The notes under the pieces were generated by a model, which was given only the letters and a program-made list of their open reading frames with translations, was not told where the DNA came from and did no database searches. Positions 9,779 through 21,200 of a stretch of 64,000 nucleotides of DNA are shown one piece after another (position 1 is the stretch's first letter; every line of letters starts with the position of its first letter). The stretch is from Microbacterium jejuense. Lineage in GTDB: Bacteria; Actinomycetota; Actinomycetes; Actinomycetales; Microbacteriaceae. Location: NCBI RefSeq assembly GCF_019511665.1, contig NZ_JAEUAW010000011.1, positions 62,001 through 126,000 on the forward strand, read 5' to 3'. The translations under genes were made by a program, and so were the position numbers.

Positions 9779-10384
9779 ATGGCCGACAAGGACTTCGAGA
9801 ACGAGGTCCCCGGCGGCGAGGACCCGGAGGCGAACGCCTCCGGGTCCGACCCGCAGGAGGGCCCTTCGACAGACGCAGGGACCGGAGACGACGAGCTGAC
9901 CGTCGACGACATCCTGGGCGCTGAGCAGAACGCCGATGCCGCCGCGGAGGACGCGGTGCTCGCCGACCTCGAGTCGGCGCTGCTGACCGACCTCAAGCGG
10001 CTGCAGGCCGAGTATGCCAACTACCGGCGTCGCACCGAAGAGCAGCGCGAGGTCGAGATCGAGCGCGCCCAGGGAGCGGTCGCCAAGGGCCTGCTGCCGG
10101 TGCTCGACGACCTCGACCGCGCCGAGAAGCACGGCGACCTCGAGGCGGGCTCGGCGTTCGCCGCGATCGCCGAGAAGCTGCGCGGCGTGGCCGAGCGCAT
10201 CGGTCTGACGACCTACGGCGAGGCCGGCGAGGTGTTCGACCCGCAGCAGCACGAGGCGATCTTCCAGGTGCCGACGCCGGGAGCGACCGAGCAGACGATC
10301 ATCGAGGTCGTCGAGATCGGCTACCGCCTGGGCTCGGTGGAGCTGCGTCCGGCGAAGGTCGTCGTCGCCGTTCCCGCCGAGTAA
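9779..10384 (+). CDS. grpE: Nucleotide exchange factor GrpE
   Basis: 201 residues. The acidic, disordered N-terminus (about 1-60) is typical of actinobacteria. The long dimerisation helix holds the LKRLQAEYANYRRRTEEQ motif around 75-95, and the C-terminal beta domain contains FDPQQHEAI near 155. It exchanges ADP for ATP on DnaK and acts as a thermosensor in other bacteria. It begins 2 nt after the dnaK stop, so translation is coupled and the ribosome site lies within the dnaK end. Confidence 0.97.
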   Translation: MADKDFENEVPGGEDPEANASGSDPQEGPSTDAGTGDDELTVDDILGAEQNADAAAEDAVLADLESALLTDLKRLQAEYANYRRRTEEQREVEIERAQGAVAKGLLPVLDDLDRAEKHGDLEAGSAFAAIAEKLRGVAERIGLTTYGEAGEVFDPQQHEAIFQVPTPGATEQTIIEVVEIGYRLGSVELRPAKVVVAVPAE

Positions 10385-10399
10385 GCCCGAGGAGGATCC

Positions 10400-11392
10400 A
10401 TGGCCAGTCAGGACTGGTTCGACAAGGACTTCTACTCGGTGCTCGGTGTCTCGAAGGACGTCAGCGATGCGGACCTGAAGAAGACGTACCGCAAGCTCGC
10501 CCGCAAGTACCACCCCGACTCCAACCAGGGCGATGCGGCGGCCGAGGCGAAGTTCAAAGAGATCAGCGAGGCCTACTCGGTGCTCTCGGACGCCGAGCAG
10601 CGCCAGGAGTACGACCAGATCCGGGCCATGGGCTCGGGGGCGCGCTTCACGGCGGGCGGCCAGGGCGGCGCGGGCGGCTTCGAGGACGTCTTCTCGATGT
10701 TCAACCAGGGCCGTGGCGGCCGCCAGCAGGCGCAGGACTTCGATGACATCTTCGCCATGTTCAACCAGCAGCAGGGCGGCAGCTTCGGCTCGGGACGCTT
10801 CGGTCAGTCGACCGGCGGGTTCCGCGGCTACGGCGGCCCCACCCGTGGCGCCGACGTCACCGCGCGCACGACGATCGACTTCGTCACCGCGACCAAGGGC
10901 GAGACGATCACGCTGCAGGGCGAGGACGGCAAGCCGTTCAAGGTGAAGATCCCTGCCGGCGTGGCCGACGGGCAGAAGATCCGGCTGCGCGGCCGCGGGC
11001 GTCCGTCGCCCGACGGGGGCGAGTCCGGCGACATCGTCGTGCAGATCACGGTGCGCCCGCACCCCGTCTTCACGCGCGATGGCCTGAACCTGCGTGTCAC
11101 GGTTCCGGTCACGTTCACCGAGGCGGCGCTGGGCGCCACCATCGAGGTGCCGACGCTCGGCGGCGACCCCGTCAAGCTGCGCGTCGCGCCCGGGACGCCG
11201 TCGGGTCGCGTGCTGCGCGTCAAGGGCCGCGGCGTCGAGACCACGAAGGGCACCGGCGACCTCCTCGCGGAGGTGCAGGTCGCGGTGCCGTCGCACCTCG
11301 ACGACGCCGCGCGCGAAGCGCTGGAGCGGTTCCAGAGCCTGGAGCCGAAAGAGAACCCGCGCGCCGACATGATGGCCAAGGCGCGGGGATAG
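10400..11392 (+). CDS. dnaJ: DnaJ-family co-chaperone without zinc-finger domain
   Basis: 330 residues. The J domain (about 9-75) has the essential HPD in KYHPDS and stimulates DnaK ATPase. A long Gly/Phe/Gln-rich linker (about 80-150) follows, with the repeated phrase FxxxFxxFNQ. The DnaJ C-terminal substrate domains come directly after. None of the four CxxCxGxG zinc-binding motifs of a type I DnaJ is present, so it is a type II (CbpA-like) protein although it sits in the dnaK operon. A perfect GGAGG precedes the ATG. Some would name it dnaJ2 or cbpA; the operon position favours dnaJ. Confidence 0.93.
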   Translation: MASQDWFDKDFYSVLGVSKDVSDADLKKTYRKLARKYHPDSNQGDAAAEAKFKEISEAYSVLSDAEQRQEYDQIRAMGSGARFTAGGQGGAGGFEDVFSMFNQGRGGRQQAQDFDDIFAMFNQQQGGSFGSGRFGQSTGGFRGYGGPTRGADVTARTTIDFVTATKGETITLQGEDGKPFKVKIPAGVADGQKIRLRGRGRPSPDGGESGDIVVQITVRPHPVFTRDGLNLRVTVPVTFTEAALGATIEVPTLGGDPVKLRVAPGTPSGRVLRVKGRGVETTKGTGDLLAEVQVAVPSHLDDAAREALERFQSLEPKENPRADMMAKARG

Positions 11393-11408
11393 CGGTCACG
11401 CGCCTGCT

Positions 11409-11453
11409 CCCCTGTCACAATCTGTCGGGAGCTCCCACGATTCGTGACAGGGG
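11409..11453. promoter_or_regulatory. Long nested palindrome between dnaJ and hspR
   Basis: Outer arms CCCCTGTCAC (11409-11418) and GTGACAGGGG (11444-11453) enclose AATC/GATT, which extends the pairing after a one-base bulge. At the centre is a second perfect palindrome, GGGAGCTCCC (11427-11436). The whole 45-nt block could fold into one long hairpin or bind a dimeric protein. It lies 28 nt before the hspR start and has no T-tract, so it may tune hspR expression relative to the chaperones. Confidence 0.55.
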
Positions 11454-11480
11454 AACAGCGCCAGAGAAGAGGTGAGGCAG

Positions 11481-11960
11481 ATGGCTGAAGAACGAGAGAT
11501 CGACGCCGACGCGCCCATCTTCGCGATCGCCGTCGCTGCCGAGCTGTCGGGCATGCACCCGCAGACCCTCCGGCAGTATGACCGGCTGGGCCTCGTGGTG
11601 CCGGCCCGCACCCAGGGCGGCTCGCGTCGCTACTCGCTGCGCCATGTCGAGCAGCTGCGCGAGGTCGCCCGCATGTCGTCGGACGGCATCGGCCTGCCCG
11701 CCATCACGCGCATCCTCGAGCTCGAGGCCCGGGTGCACGAGCTGCACGGCCGCGTCCGCGACCTCGAAGAGCGCGTGCGCGCCGAGCTCGAGAAGAGGCC
11801 GGGCGCGCGCGTGTTCGCCGCCGGCTCGACCGGCTCGGTCGTGACGCTGCGTCACGGCACCCGCGTGCGCCGCGCCACCGAGGTCGTCGTGTGGCGGCCC
11901 CGCACCCCCATCGAGGCGGGGGACGAAGGCCCCGGCCCGAAGGACGAGCGCGCCGACTGA
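11481..11960 (+). CDS. hspR: Heat-shock transcriptional repressor HspR (MerR family)
   Basis: 159 residues. The N-terminal winged-helix HTH of the MerR type (about 18-85) includes AELSGMHPQTLRQYDRLGL and GGSRRYSLRHVEQL. A coiled-coil follows (LELEARVHELHGRVRDLEERV, in part), then a short C-terminal tail. HspR represses dnaK operons at HAIR sites, with DnaK as co-repressor. The ATG at 11481 is preferred over an in-frame GTG at 11472 because the purine-rich AGAGGTGAGG sits at the right distance from it. A short hairpin follows the stop (stems 11963-11968 and 11973-11978) and may end the operon. Confidence 0.96.
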   Translation: MAEEREIDADAPIFAIAVAAELSGMHPQTLRQYDRLGLVVPARTQGGSRRYSLRHVEQLREVARMSSDGIGLPAITRILELEARVHELHGRVRDLEERVRAELEKRPGARVFAAGSTGSVVTLRHGTRVRRATEVVVWRPRTPIEAGDEGPGPKDERAD

Positions 11961-12052
11961 CCGACGCCCGACGGCGTCCGCGCCGCCACCCGGTGGGACC
12001 TCTCCTCCGCTGAGCCCCGATACGCCGCCGTTCGAGCCGGTGTCGCCCAACG

Positions 12053-12104
12053 GGTGAACGACCGGGTGAAATTCAGATGAGGGCCCTCTCATCTTCGCTA
12101 GCGT
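12053..12104 (+). promoter_or_regulatory. Activator-type promoter of the first giant surface-protein gene (P1)
   Basis: Two GGTGAA boxes at 12053 and 12065 (12-bp period), followed by a TAGCGT -10 at 12099-12104, 34 nt from the start of the second box. There is no good -35, so an activator bound to the direct repeat is likely. Between them lies a TGAG-N6-CTCA inverted repeat (12078-12091). The same layout recurs at 37820 and 38038. Confidence 0.55.
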
Positions 12105-12200
12105 CACGCCCGAAGTCCCTCGACAGCGTTGCGCCTCGAGGGCGGTGATTCCATCCGCGAACGTGCTCTGTGTTCGCGCGAGAACTCGGGGGAGAGCGGC

Positions 12201-15200
12201 ATGGCGAGTCGTCGGCGCGCTGGTATCGGCACACGAATGGGACGCGCGGCGCGGAGGGTCGGCAAAGCGACGACGGCCACAGTGGCCGCGGTCCTCATGG
12301 TCGTCTCGGGCATGGCCGCCACGGCGAACGCCGCGATCGTCGCCGAACACGAGATCACGGCGAACTGGGCGGCGCCGGTCCCCACCAGCGTCCTGTACGG
12401 CAACCCGGTCATCGCCGAGTGGCACATCAACACGAATGACGCCGAGCAGCCCGAGACGAACCAGGACGTCACCAACGTCACGGCGACGCTGACGGCGAGC
12501 AACGGAAAGTTCGCCAGCATCCCCACGGTCTGCAAGACCACCGGTGTCACCCCGGTGTCGTCGCTCTCGGCCGACGGTGTGACCCTCGTCTGCAACGTCG
12601 GCACGGTCAAGTCAGGGACGGCGACCGTCCTCCAGACGCCCATCCGTGCCACGAGTGTGGACGGCCAGCCGCTCTCGGCGTCGGGTTCGGTCAGCTCCGA
12701 CCAGGCGGCGGCGCCGTCGGCGGTCGCCAGCCAGACGCCCCTGCCCGTGACCTACAACTACGGCATGGATCTGGTCATCTCCACGCCGTCGAGCAACCCG
12801 GCGGAGGGCGGCCAGCGCACCCGGTACTTCGAGGGTGCCGCGGAGCGTCAGTACATGATCGTGGACTGGGCTGTCGCCGCGAACGTCGGCAGCCGCCCGG
12901 GACCGGCCAACTACTCGTTCATCCTGAACGTCGCGACGTCGACGACCGGCGCGAACCCGAACCTCATCACCCCGGAGGAGTGCCGGCCCGTCAACGGCGA
13001 GGTGGCCGCCGGCATCCCGTTCTCGGCGACCAACCGCGCCGACCGCGCAGCGTTCCCCGGAGGCTGCACGATCACGAAGCTCAACGCGACGCAGTACCGG
13101 GTCACCCTCACCGGCATCGACTACAGCCTCACCAAGATTCCGGTGAAGGACTCGAAGGGTCAGAACCTGCCGGCCGGCAAGAACTACATCGCATCCGGCG
13201 CGCTGATCCTGTCGCACCCGTCGCCGGTGACGGTCACGCAGACGTTCAACTTCACCGCGAACGCTCCGGCGTGGACGTATCCCGGCACGACGCAGACCAC
13301 GGCCGACCCGACCGCGAACAACACTGACGCGATCACGCTCTACACGCAGGGAGACTTCAGCAATCACTGGGCGGGCACGCCCGCATCCTCGCGCTCCGCA
13401 TGGGATGACCAGCTCTTCGTGTCGGCGGGGACGGGATCGACCTGGACGCCCGGCGCAGGCGGCACCGCCCTGCCCCTGTACATGCAGGCCAACAGCCTGG
13501 CGTGGAACGACTATCGCGGACCGGGAAGCGCCAACCTCGCCGGCGTCTGCACCATGAACCAGTCCGCCACCACCTTCCCTTCTCCCGAGAGCAACAACTT
13601 CGTGCTGCGGTACATGGACGGAGCGGGCTGGGATGCCGCGCGCGGCGGATACCAGCAGATGTCGACGCTTCGCTACTGGTACACCACCGCGAACATCGAC
13701 ACGCGCACTTTCACGTGTGACTCGACTGCCGTCAACTGGGTCAACGCGACCCCGGCCGGCGGAGTGGTGGGGGGCGACCCCCGCACCCCCGGCACGAGCG
13801 TCGTCGCGCTCCCCGCGAATGTGACGGCGCTCAAGGTCACCTGGAACCCCGCCGTCGACAAGCCGTTGCAGGTCTTCGTCCGCGGCTTCGGCTACATCAA
13901 GGCCAACGCCACGCCGTGGGTCGCCGGTGCGCCGAACAACATCCTCGAAGAGGGCTGGACCGTCGGCTCCTTCAACCGTCCCAACACCGTCACCGCGGCA
14001 GCGAACACCTGGTACAACGTCGGGCACACCAGTGGGAGTGTGGCCACGGCGACGCCGTGGAGCCCGTACACCGGTGCAGCGGGCGGCACCAACGGCTACC
14101 GCGACGTCTTCCGCATCGTCGGCAACACCGGCACCATCTCGAAGTCGGCCAGCCCGCAGACCGCCGGTCCCGGCCAGCCGGTGACCTACACGGTGCGCGC
14201 TGCGACGAACAGCACGACGACCCCGCCGACGAACAGCAACCTGACCGTGGTGGACCTGCTCCCCGCGGGCATGCAGTACGTCGCCGGCTCGGCGAAGATC
14301 GACGGCACCGCCGTCACGCCGACCTCGGCGACCGTGAGCGGGCGGCAGCAGCTCACCTTCGCCATCACGAACTCGCCGGCGAACACCCAGAGGGTGATCA
14401 CCTATCAGGCGATGCTGCCCGCGAACGCCACCGTCGCGCCCGGCACGACCCTCACGAACACGGCGGAGGTGCGCGTCCCCGGCGACAACCGCGAGCTGGC
14501 GCTGCGCCAGGCCTCGGCATCCGTCGTCGTCCCGAACAACGGCACGACGACGTTCGGCAAGAGCTCGAACGCCACGTTCGTGCCGTACGCGGGCGGCAGC
14601 TCGTTCTGGCGCATGACGCTGAACTCGCTCGATCCGTCCTCGAACGCCTACACCGACACGATCGACATCCTCCCGTACAAGGGTGACGAGAACGGCACGA
14701 ACATCGACGGCGGCTACGAGGTCACCCGCGTGAGCGTGCCCGCCACCACCTGGCGCGTGTTCTACACGACCGCCGACCCCTCGACGCTGAGCGACGATGC
14801 GCGGACGAAGTCGAACGGCACGAACCCGGGGAGCATCGCCGGCAACACCGTGGGATGGACCGCCGTCACACTGAGCGGCACGAATGCGCCCATCCCCGCG
14901 GACGCCACGGCGATCCGCGTGATCGGCCCGGCGCTGGCCCCCGGCGCGCAGCAGTCGTTCGACGTGCACTTCACCACGGCGTCGCCCACGAGCACCGAGT
15001 GCTCGGCGCCGGCCGCCGGCGACAACAAGCCCGGACAGGTCATCGTCAACGCCGCGACCAGCATCGCGGCCCACACCGGGCTGCCGATGAAGTCGTCGGC
15101 CACCACGACCATCGCCGACTGCAACCAGATCGAGATCAAGAAGTACGTGCTCGAGAAGGGCGGCGACCCTGATGACGCCTCAGCGTGGCACGACGCCCAG

Positions 15201-18200
15201 GACGCGAGCGACTTCCCGCAGTACGCCCGCGACGACTCGGTGCCGTACCGCATCACCGTGACCAACCGAGGCACCGGCACGCTCACCGACGTGGCCGTGA
15301 CGGACCCGATGTTCCCGCAGTGCGCGTTCACCGTCGCCTCCCTCGCCGCCGGCGCGTCGCAGTCGCGCGACTGCACGGCGGGACCGGCCGCCCTCGGCAC
15401 GACGATCAACGAGGCGTTCGTGAACGTCACGCCCCCGGTGGGCGAGCCGCTGACGGGCAGCGACCCCGCGGGCATCGTCGTGCCGCTTCCGCCGACGATC
15501 ACCAAGACCTCCGACCCGGCGTCGGGCACCCCGGTCCTGGCCGGTGATCGGGTCACCTACTCCGTCGCGGTGACGGAGCCTGAGGACAGCCCCGCGCCGT
15601 TCCTGTCGCCCAGCTTCGTCGACGACCTCACGGCCGTGCTCGACGACGCCGACATCGATGAGGAGAGCATCACCGTCACGACATCGGCCGAGGACGGCGA
15701 CCCCGGCTCTGCCGTCCTCGACGGAAACGCGCTGCGGTGGTCGAACGATCGCATCTTCCCCGGCGAGACCGTCACCATCAGCTACACGGTCGTCGTGAAG
15801 GACTACGACGAGGTCGGCGACTTCCGCCTGCGCAACGTCGTCACTCCGGGCACCGACATCGAGTGCGCCGCGTGCACGACCGAGCACCCGGTTCCCGGCA
15901 TCCACTTCACGAAGTCGGCGACGCCGTCGACCATCAACCCCGGCGGCACCGTGACGTACACGGTCGAGGTCCGCAACACCGGACAGGTGGCCTACGGCGA
16001 GAACGGCTTCGCGGCGGCGTCGGTGACCGACCCGCTGACGGACGTGCTGAAGGATGCCACGTGGGCCGGCACCTCGTCGCCCGGCGTGACCTTCGACCCG
16101 GCGACGGGAGTGAGCTGGAGCGGTCCGCTCGCGGTCGGCGCCACCACCTCGTTCAGCTTCGACGTGCAGGTCAAGGCCGCCGGCGTGGACGAAGACGCGC
16201 GCGACGACCGGCTCGAGAACACGATCGTCTCAGACACCCCCGGAAGCAACTGCGCCGAGGGATCCGCCGACCCCGACTGCGAAGCCACGGTGCTCGTGCA
16301 GTCGTACACCGTCGAGAAGTCGACGGCCGAGGCGCCCGTCGTCCGCGGCGACGTCGTGACGTACACGATCACGGTGCGCAACACCGGTGAGGTCGGCTAC
16401 ACGGCCGAGGCCCCGGCGTCGTTCGACGACGACCTGGCCGATGTGCTGGACGACGCCGACTTCGTCGCGGGCAGCGCGACCGGCGGCGCCGTCTTCGCGG
16501 ACGGCCACCTCACATGGTCGGGCGCGCTCGCGATCGGGCAGGTGCGATCGTTCACCTACTCGGTGGCGGTGAAGCAGAACCCGAACCCCGAGAGCATGGT
16601 GCTGAACAACACGGTGACCCCGACGGGCACCGGTGGATCGTGCGCGGGCGAAGGCCTGTGCGACACGTCGACGCCCATCGCCCAGTTCCACGTCGCCAAG
16701 TCGTCCGACCCTGCCTACGTCAACCCCGGCGGCACCGTGCACTACCGCGTCGTCGTCACCAACACCGGCGGCGTGGCGTTCACGGACGGGTTCCCGGCTT
16801 CGTTCCGCGACTCGTTCGCGGGAATCGTCGACGACGGCGAGCTCGCCGCGACGATCGACGACGACGGTCAGATCGTCGACGGCAGCGTGACGTGGACGGC
16901 GGGTGACCTGCGCTACCAGGGCTCCGTCCTCGACTGGTCGGGCCCGCTGGCGGTCGACGGCACGGTGACGATCGAGTACGACGTGCTCGTCGACAACCCC
17001 GATCGCGGCGATCATCTGCTGGCGAACCGCATCACGACGCCCACGGGCCTCGCGAACTGCGACACGGGATCCACCGACCCCGTCTGCGAGACCGAGACGC
17101 CCGTGCAGTCCTACGAGCTCGTCAAGACGGCTGACACGGACGTCGCCGAGGTGGGCGACGCGGTGACCTACACGATCACCGTCCGCAACACCGGCAACGT
17201 GCCCTATCCGGCCGGTGCGGGCGAGCCGCAGGCCGCGATCTCGGACCCCATCGGCGACGTGCTCGAGCACGCCACCAACCTGGACGACCTGCAGGTCGTC
17301 TCGGGCGGCGGCACCGCGACGTACGACGCGGCGGCGCAGACCATCCGGTGGGCCGGCGACCTGCCGGTCGGTGACGGCACCGTCGTCATCTCCTACACGG
17401 TGCAGATCACCTCGGCCACCGAGCCTGACGAGCGACTGCTCAACCGGGCCAGCACCGACAGCCCCGGCGGCAACTGCGACCCGGCGACCGACTTCGACGT
17501 CGCCGACCCGCGATGCTGGGTCGAGATCCCGACTCGGTCGTACCAGGTTGTGAAGTCCGTCAACGACACCGTCGTGGAGCCCGGGCAGCAGGACCTCACC
17601 TACACGATCACGGTCACCAACACCGGGTCGGAGGCGTACACCGGAACGGCCATCGGCGACGAGAACGCGGCCGAGATCCGCGACGACCTCACCGACACCC
17701 TCGGCGACTCCGGCAGCCCCGTGCTCGTCTCACAGCCTTCGGGCTGGCAGGTGACGTTCGAGGACGGCGTGCTCGTCGCCGCGGGTCCGCTCGACGTCGA
17801 CCAGACCGTGACGTTCGTCTACACGGTCGACGTGGACGACCCGGATGCCGGCGACCACCGCATGGACAACCGCGTCGAGACCCCGCCCGGCCGCGGCGGC
17901 AACTGCACGCCGATGTCGACCGACGGCGACTGCGACGCCACCGTGCTCGTGCGCGAGTTCACGGTCGAGAAGACGGTTCAGCCCGAGGTCGTCGAGGTCG
18001 GCGACACGGTGGTCTACACCGTCACCGTGCGCAACACCGGTGCCGTGGCCTACACGGATGCCGACCCCGCCGGCTTCAGCGACGACCTCACGGACGTCCT
18101 GCGCGATGCCGACTGGGGCACGGTGCTCCAGGGTGGCGCGGTCTTCGACGGCGACTCGACGCTCACGTGGTCGGGTGCGCTCCCGATCGGCGGTGAGGCG

Positions 18201-21200
18201 GTGATCCGGTACACCGTGGTCGCCCACGGCGAGACCGACGACGACATCCTCGTGAACGATGTCGACCCGGTCGGACCCGGCGGCTCGTGCGCCGCCGAGG
18301 GCAGCTGCACGACCGAGGTGCCGATCCGCTCATTCGAGTACGAGAAGGAGGTGGACGCGACCTCCCTCACCGAGGGCGACGACGTCACGTACACCATCAC
18401 GGTGCGGAACACCGGCGCCGTCGCGTACACAGAGGACGCACCAGCGGACGTGGTCGACGACCTCTCCGGCGTGCTCGATGATGCCGGCGACCTCCGCGAC
18501 ATCACCATCACGCCCGACCAGGGCGAGGCCACGGTGGCGGGCAGCGCGCTGCGCTGGGAGGGGCCGCTCGCGGTCGACGGGACGCTGACCATCAGCTACA
18601 CGCTCACGGTCGATGACCCCGACGCCGGCGATCACTACCTCGTGAACACGGTGACGAGCACGACCGGCGCCTGCACCGAGGAGGGCGCGTGCACCACCGA
18701 CACACCGGTGCGCAGCTACCTCGTCGAGAAGTCGTCGACGCCCGGCGTCGTCACCCCCGGTGGGGACGTGGTCTACACGGTCACGGTCACCAACACCGGT
18801 GCCGTCGCCTACACCGACGACGACCCCGCGTCCTTCACCGACGACCTGACCGACGTGCTGGACGTGGCCGGCGAGCCGTTCGACCTGACCGTCGAAGGCG
18901 CCAGCGACAACCCGCCGACGTGGCATGCGGATGACTCCGAGCTGCGCTGGCAGGGCGAGCTCCCGGTGGGAGGCCTCGTCACGGTGAAGTACACCGTCAC
19001 GGTCGACGCGACCGTCGACGAGGACGCCGACTTCCTCCTCGAGAACGTGGTCGCACCGACCGGTCCCGGCGGCGAGTGCGGCCTCTGCGAGACGATCACC
19101 CCGATCCGCGCCTACGACACCGTGAAGACCTCGAGCCACGCGCAGGCGGAGCCCGGCGACGTCGTGACCTACACCGTGCGCGTCGAGAACATCGGTCAGG
19201 TGGCGTATGCCGCGCCCACGCAGGCCACGTTCACCGACGATCTGTCGGGCGTGCTCGACGACGCCAGTGGCCCGACGGGCCTGACGGGCGGCGCGACCTT
19301 CGCCGACGGCATCCTGTCGTGGGCGGGCGACCTTCCTATCGGGGGTGTGGCGACGATCACCTACTCGGTGACCGTGCTCGACCCGCAGCAGACCCCGACG
19401 CCGCCCGCGGACGGGATCCTGCGCAACGCCGTGGTGACGCCCCCGGATGGCGGCTGCGCCGAAGCGACGGCGCCGGACTGCGTGACCGAGACGCCGGTGC
19501 GTGCGCTCCACGTCGAGAAGTCCGTCGACCAGGAGGTCGCGCTGGCAGGTGACGTCATCGAGTACACGGTCGAGGTCACCAACACCGGTGCCGTCGACTT
19601 CACGTCCGACGCGCCCGCCGCCTTCGACGACGGCCTGGCGCGGCTCATCGACGACGTGACGACCGTCACGGCGGAGTCGCTCCAGCTGACGGCGACCGCC
19701 GGTGAGGCGACGTACAACACGACGACGACCACGATCCACTGGGAAGGCCCGCTGGCGGCGGGTGCGTCCGCGACCATCACGTACCGCGTGACGATCGCGA
19801 ATCCCGACAGGGGCGATCACACGCTCGTGAACCGGATCGTGACGCCGCCCGGCATCCCGTCCAACTGCGAGGCGGAGTCGGAAGACCCGCTCTGCACCAC
19901 GACGACGCTGGTGAAGTCGTACCACCTGCAGAAGTCGGCCGACCGCACGGAGTTCTTCCCCGGTGACGTGGTGGAGTACACGATCACGCTCGAGAACACC
20001 GGCCAGGTGGCCTACACGGACCAGGAGCCGGTGGTGTGGGACGACCCGCTCACGGACGTGCTCGACGACGCGACGTACAACCTGGACGCGGTCGCCACGT
20101 CGTCGATGGGCGGCGCGCTGAACCCCGTGACATGGGATCCGGATGCCGGTGCCCTGGCGTGGAGCGGCAAGCTCGACGTCGGCGAGGTCATCACCTTCAC
20201 GTACAGCGTGTCGGTGCGCAACCCCGCTCCCGAGGGGGCCGACAAGGTCCTGTTCAACCGGGTGACCTCCACGACGCCGGGGGGCAACTGCTCGCCGACG
20301 AGTGAGGACCCGGTGTGCGAGGTCGACCTCGGCGGACCGTCGGTGCATGTGACGAAGACGTCGTCGAAGCAGACCGCGTTCGCGGGCGAGGTGGTCGAGT
20401 ATGCGATCACCGTCACCAACGACGGCGGCATCGACTGGACCGCGGAGCGTCCGGCGCAGATCGACGACTCGCTCGTCGAGGTGCTCGACGACGCCGTCTA
20501 CAACGACGACGCCACCGAGGGGGCGGAGCTCGTGGGCTCGCGCCTGAAGTGGCAGGGGCCGCTGGCCGTGGGCGAGTCGGTGACCATCGAGTACTCGGTC
20601 ACCATCAACGCGCCGCGCACCGGCGACGGGATCCTCGACAACGTCGTGACGACGCCGGCCGAGGTGCCGAGCAACTGCTCTGCGATCGCCGTGGAGAACC
20701 CGGGCGATCCGTCTGCCGGTGCCGATCCCGCAGCCTCGACCGACCCCGACTGCGCGACGCGCACGCTGGTGCAGTCGTACGCGACGGTGAAGACATCCGA
20801 TGCCGGCGCCGAGGTGAAGCCCGGCGACACGGTCACGTACACCATCACGGTCACCAACACCGGCCAGGTCGCCTACACCGATGAGTTGCCCGCCACCTTC
20901 GTCGACGACTTCGCCGGCGTCCTGGACGACGCGCGATACCTGGAGGACGCGACCGGCGGCGCGACGTTCGACGGCGCTCGGCTCACGTGGGCCGGGCCGC
21001 TCGAGATCGGTGCGGTCACGACGGTGACGTACAGCTTCGTGGTGAGCGAGCACGGCGGCGACAACATCATGCGCAACGTCGTGTTCAGCGACGGCGAGAT
21101 CGGCGGCAACTGCGTCGATCCGAGCGTGGACGGCTGCCTGGTCGAGACGCCGGTGAAGCGCCCGCTCGCCATCACCGGTGGCGGCGGCGTGGAGTGGCCG

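Noticed and set aside
12053..12070. Canonical PHO box
   Set aside because: TTCACC on the reverse strand resembles the PhoP repeat unit, but the period is 12 bp rather than 11 and no phosphate genes lie downstream. It is kept only as one option for the shared promoter.
12129..12200. Upstream start for the first giant protein
   Set aside because: It would place 24 residues before the basic signal peptide and has no ribosome site, whereas the ATG at 12201 has GGGGGAGA.
18330..21053. 907-aa minus-strand frame across the giant repeats
   Set aside because: Its regularity mirrors the coding repeats on the plus strand. The plus strand has signal peptide, repeats and sorting signal in one frame.
15490..21165. 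CRISPR or microsatellite-like array
   Set aside because: The period is about 400 nt, the units are divergent and in frame, and they encode a protein fold. No short palindromic repeats with unique spacers exist in the window.
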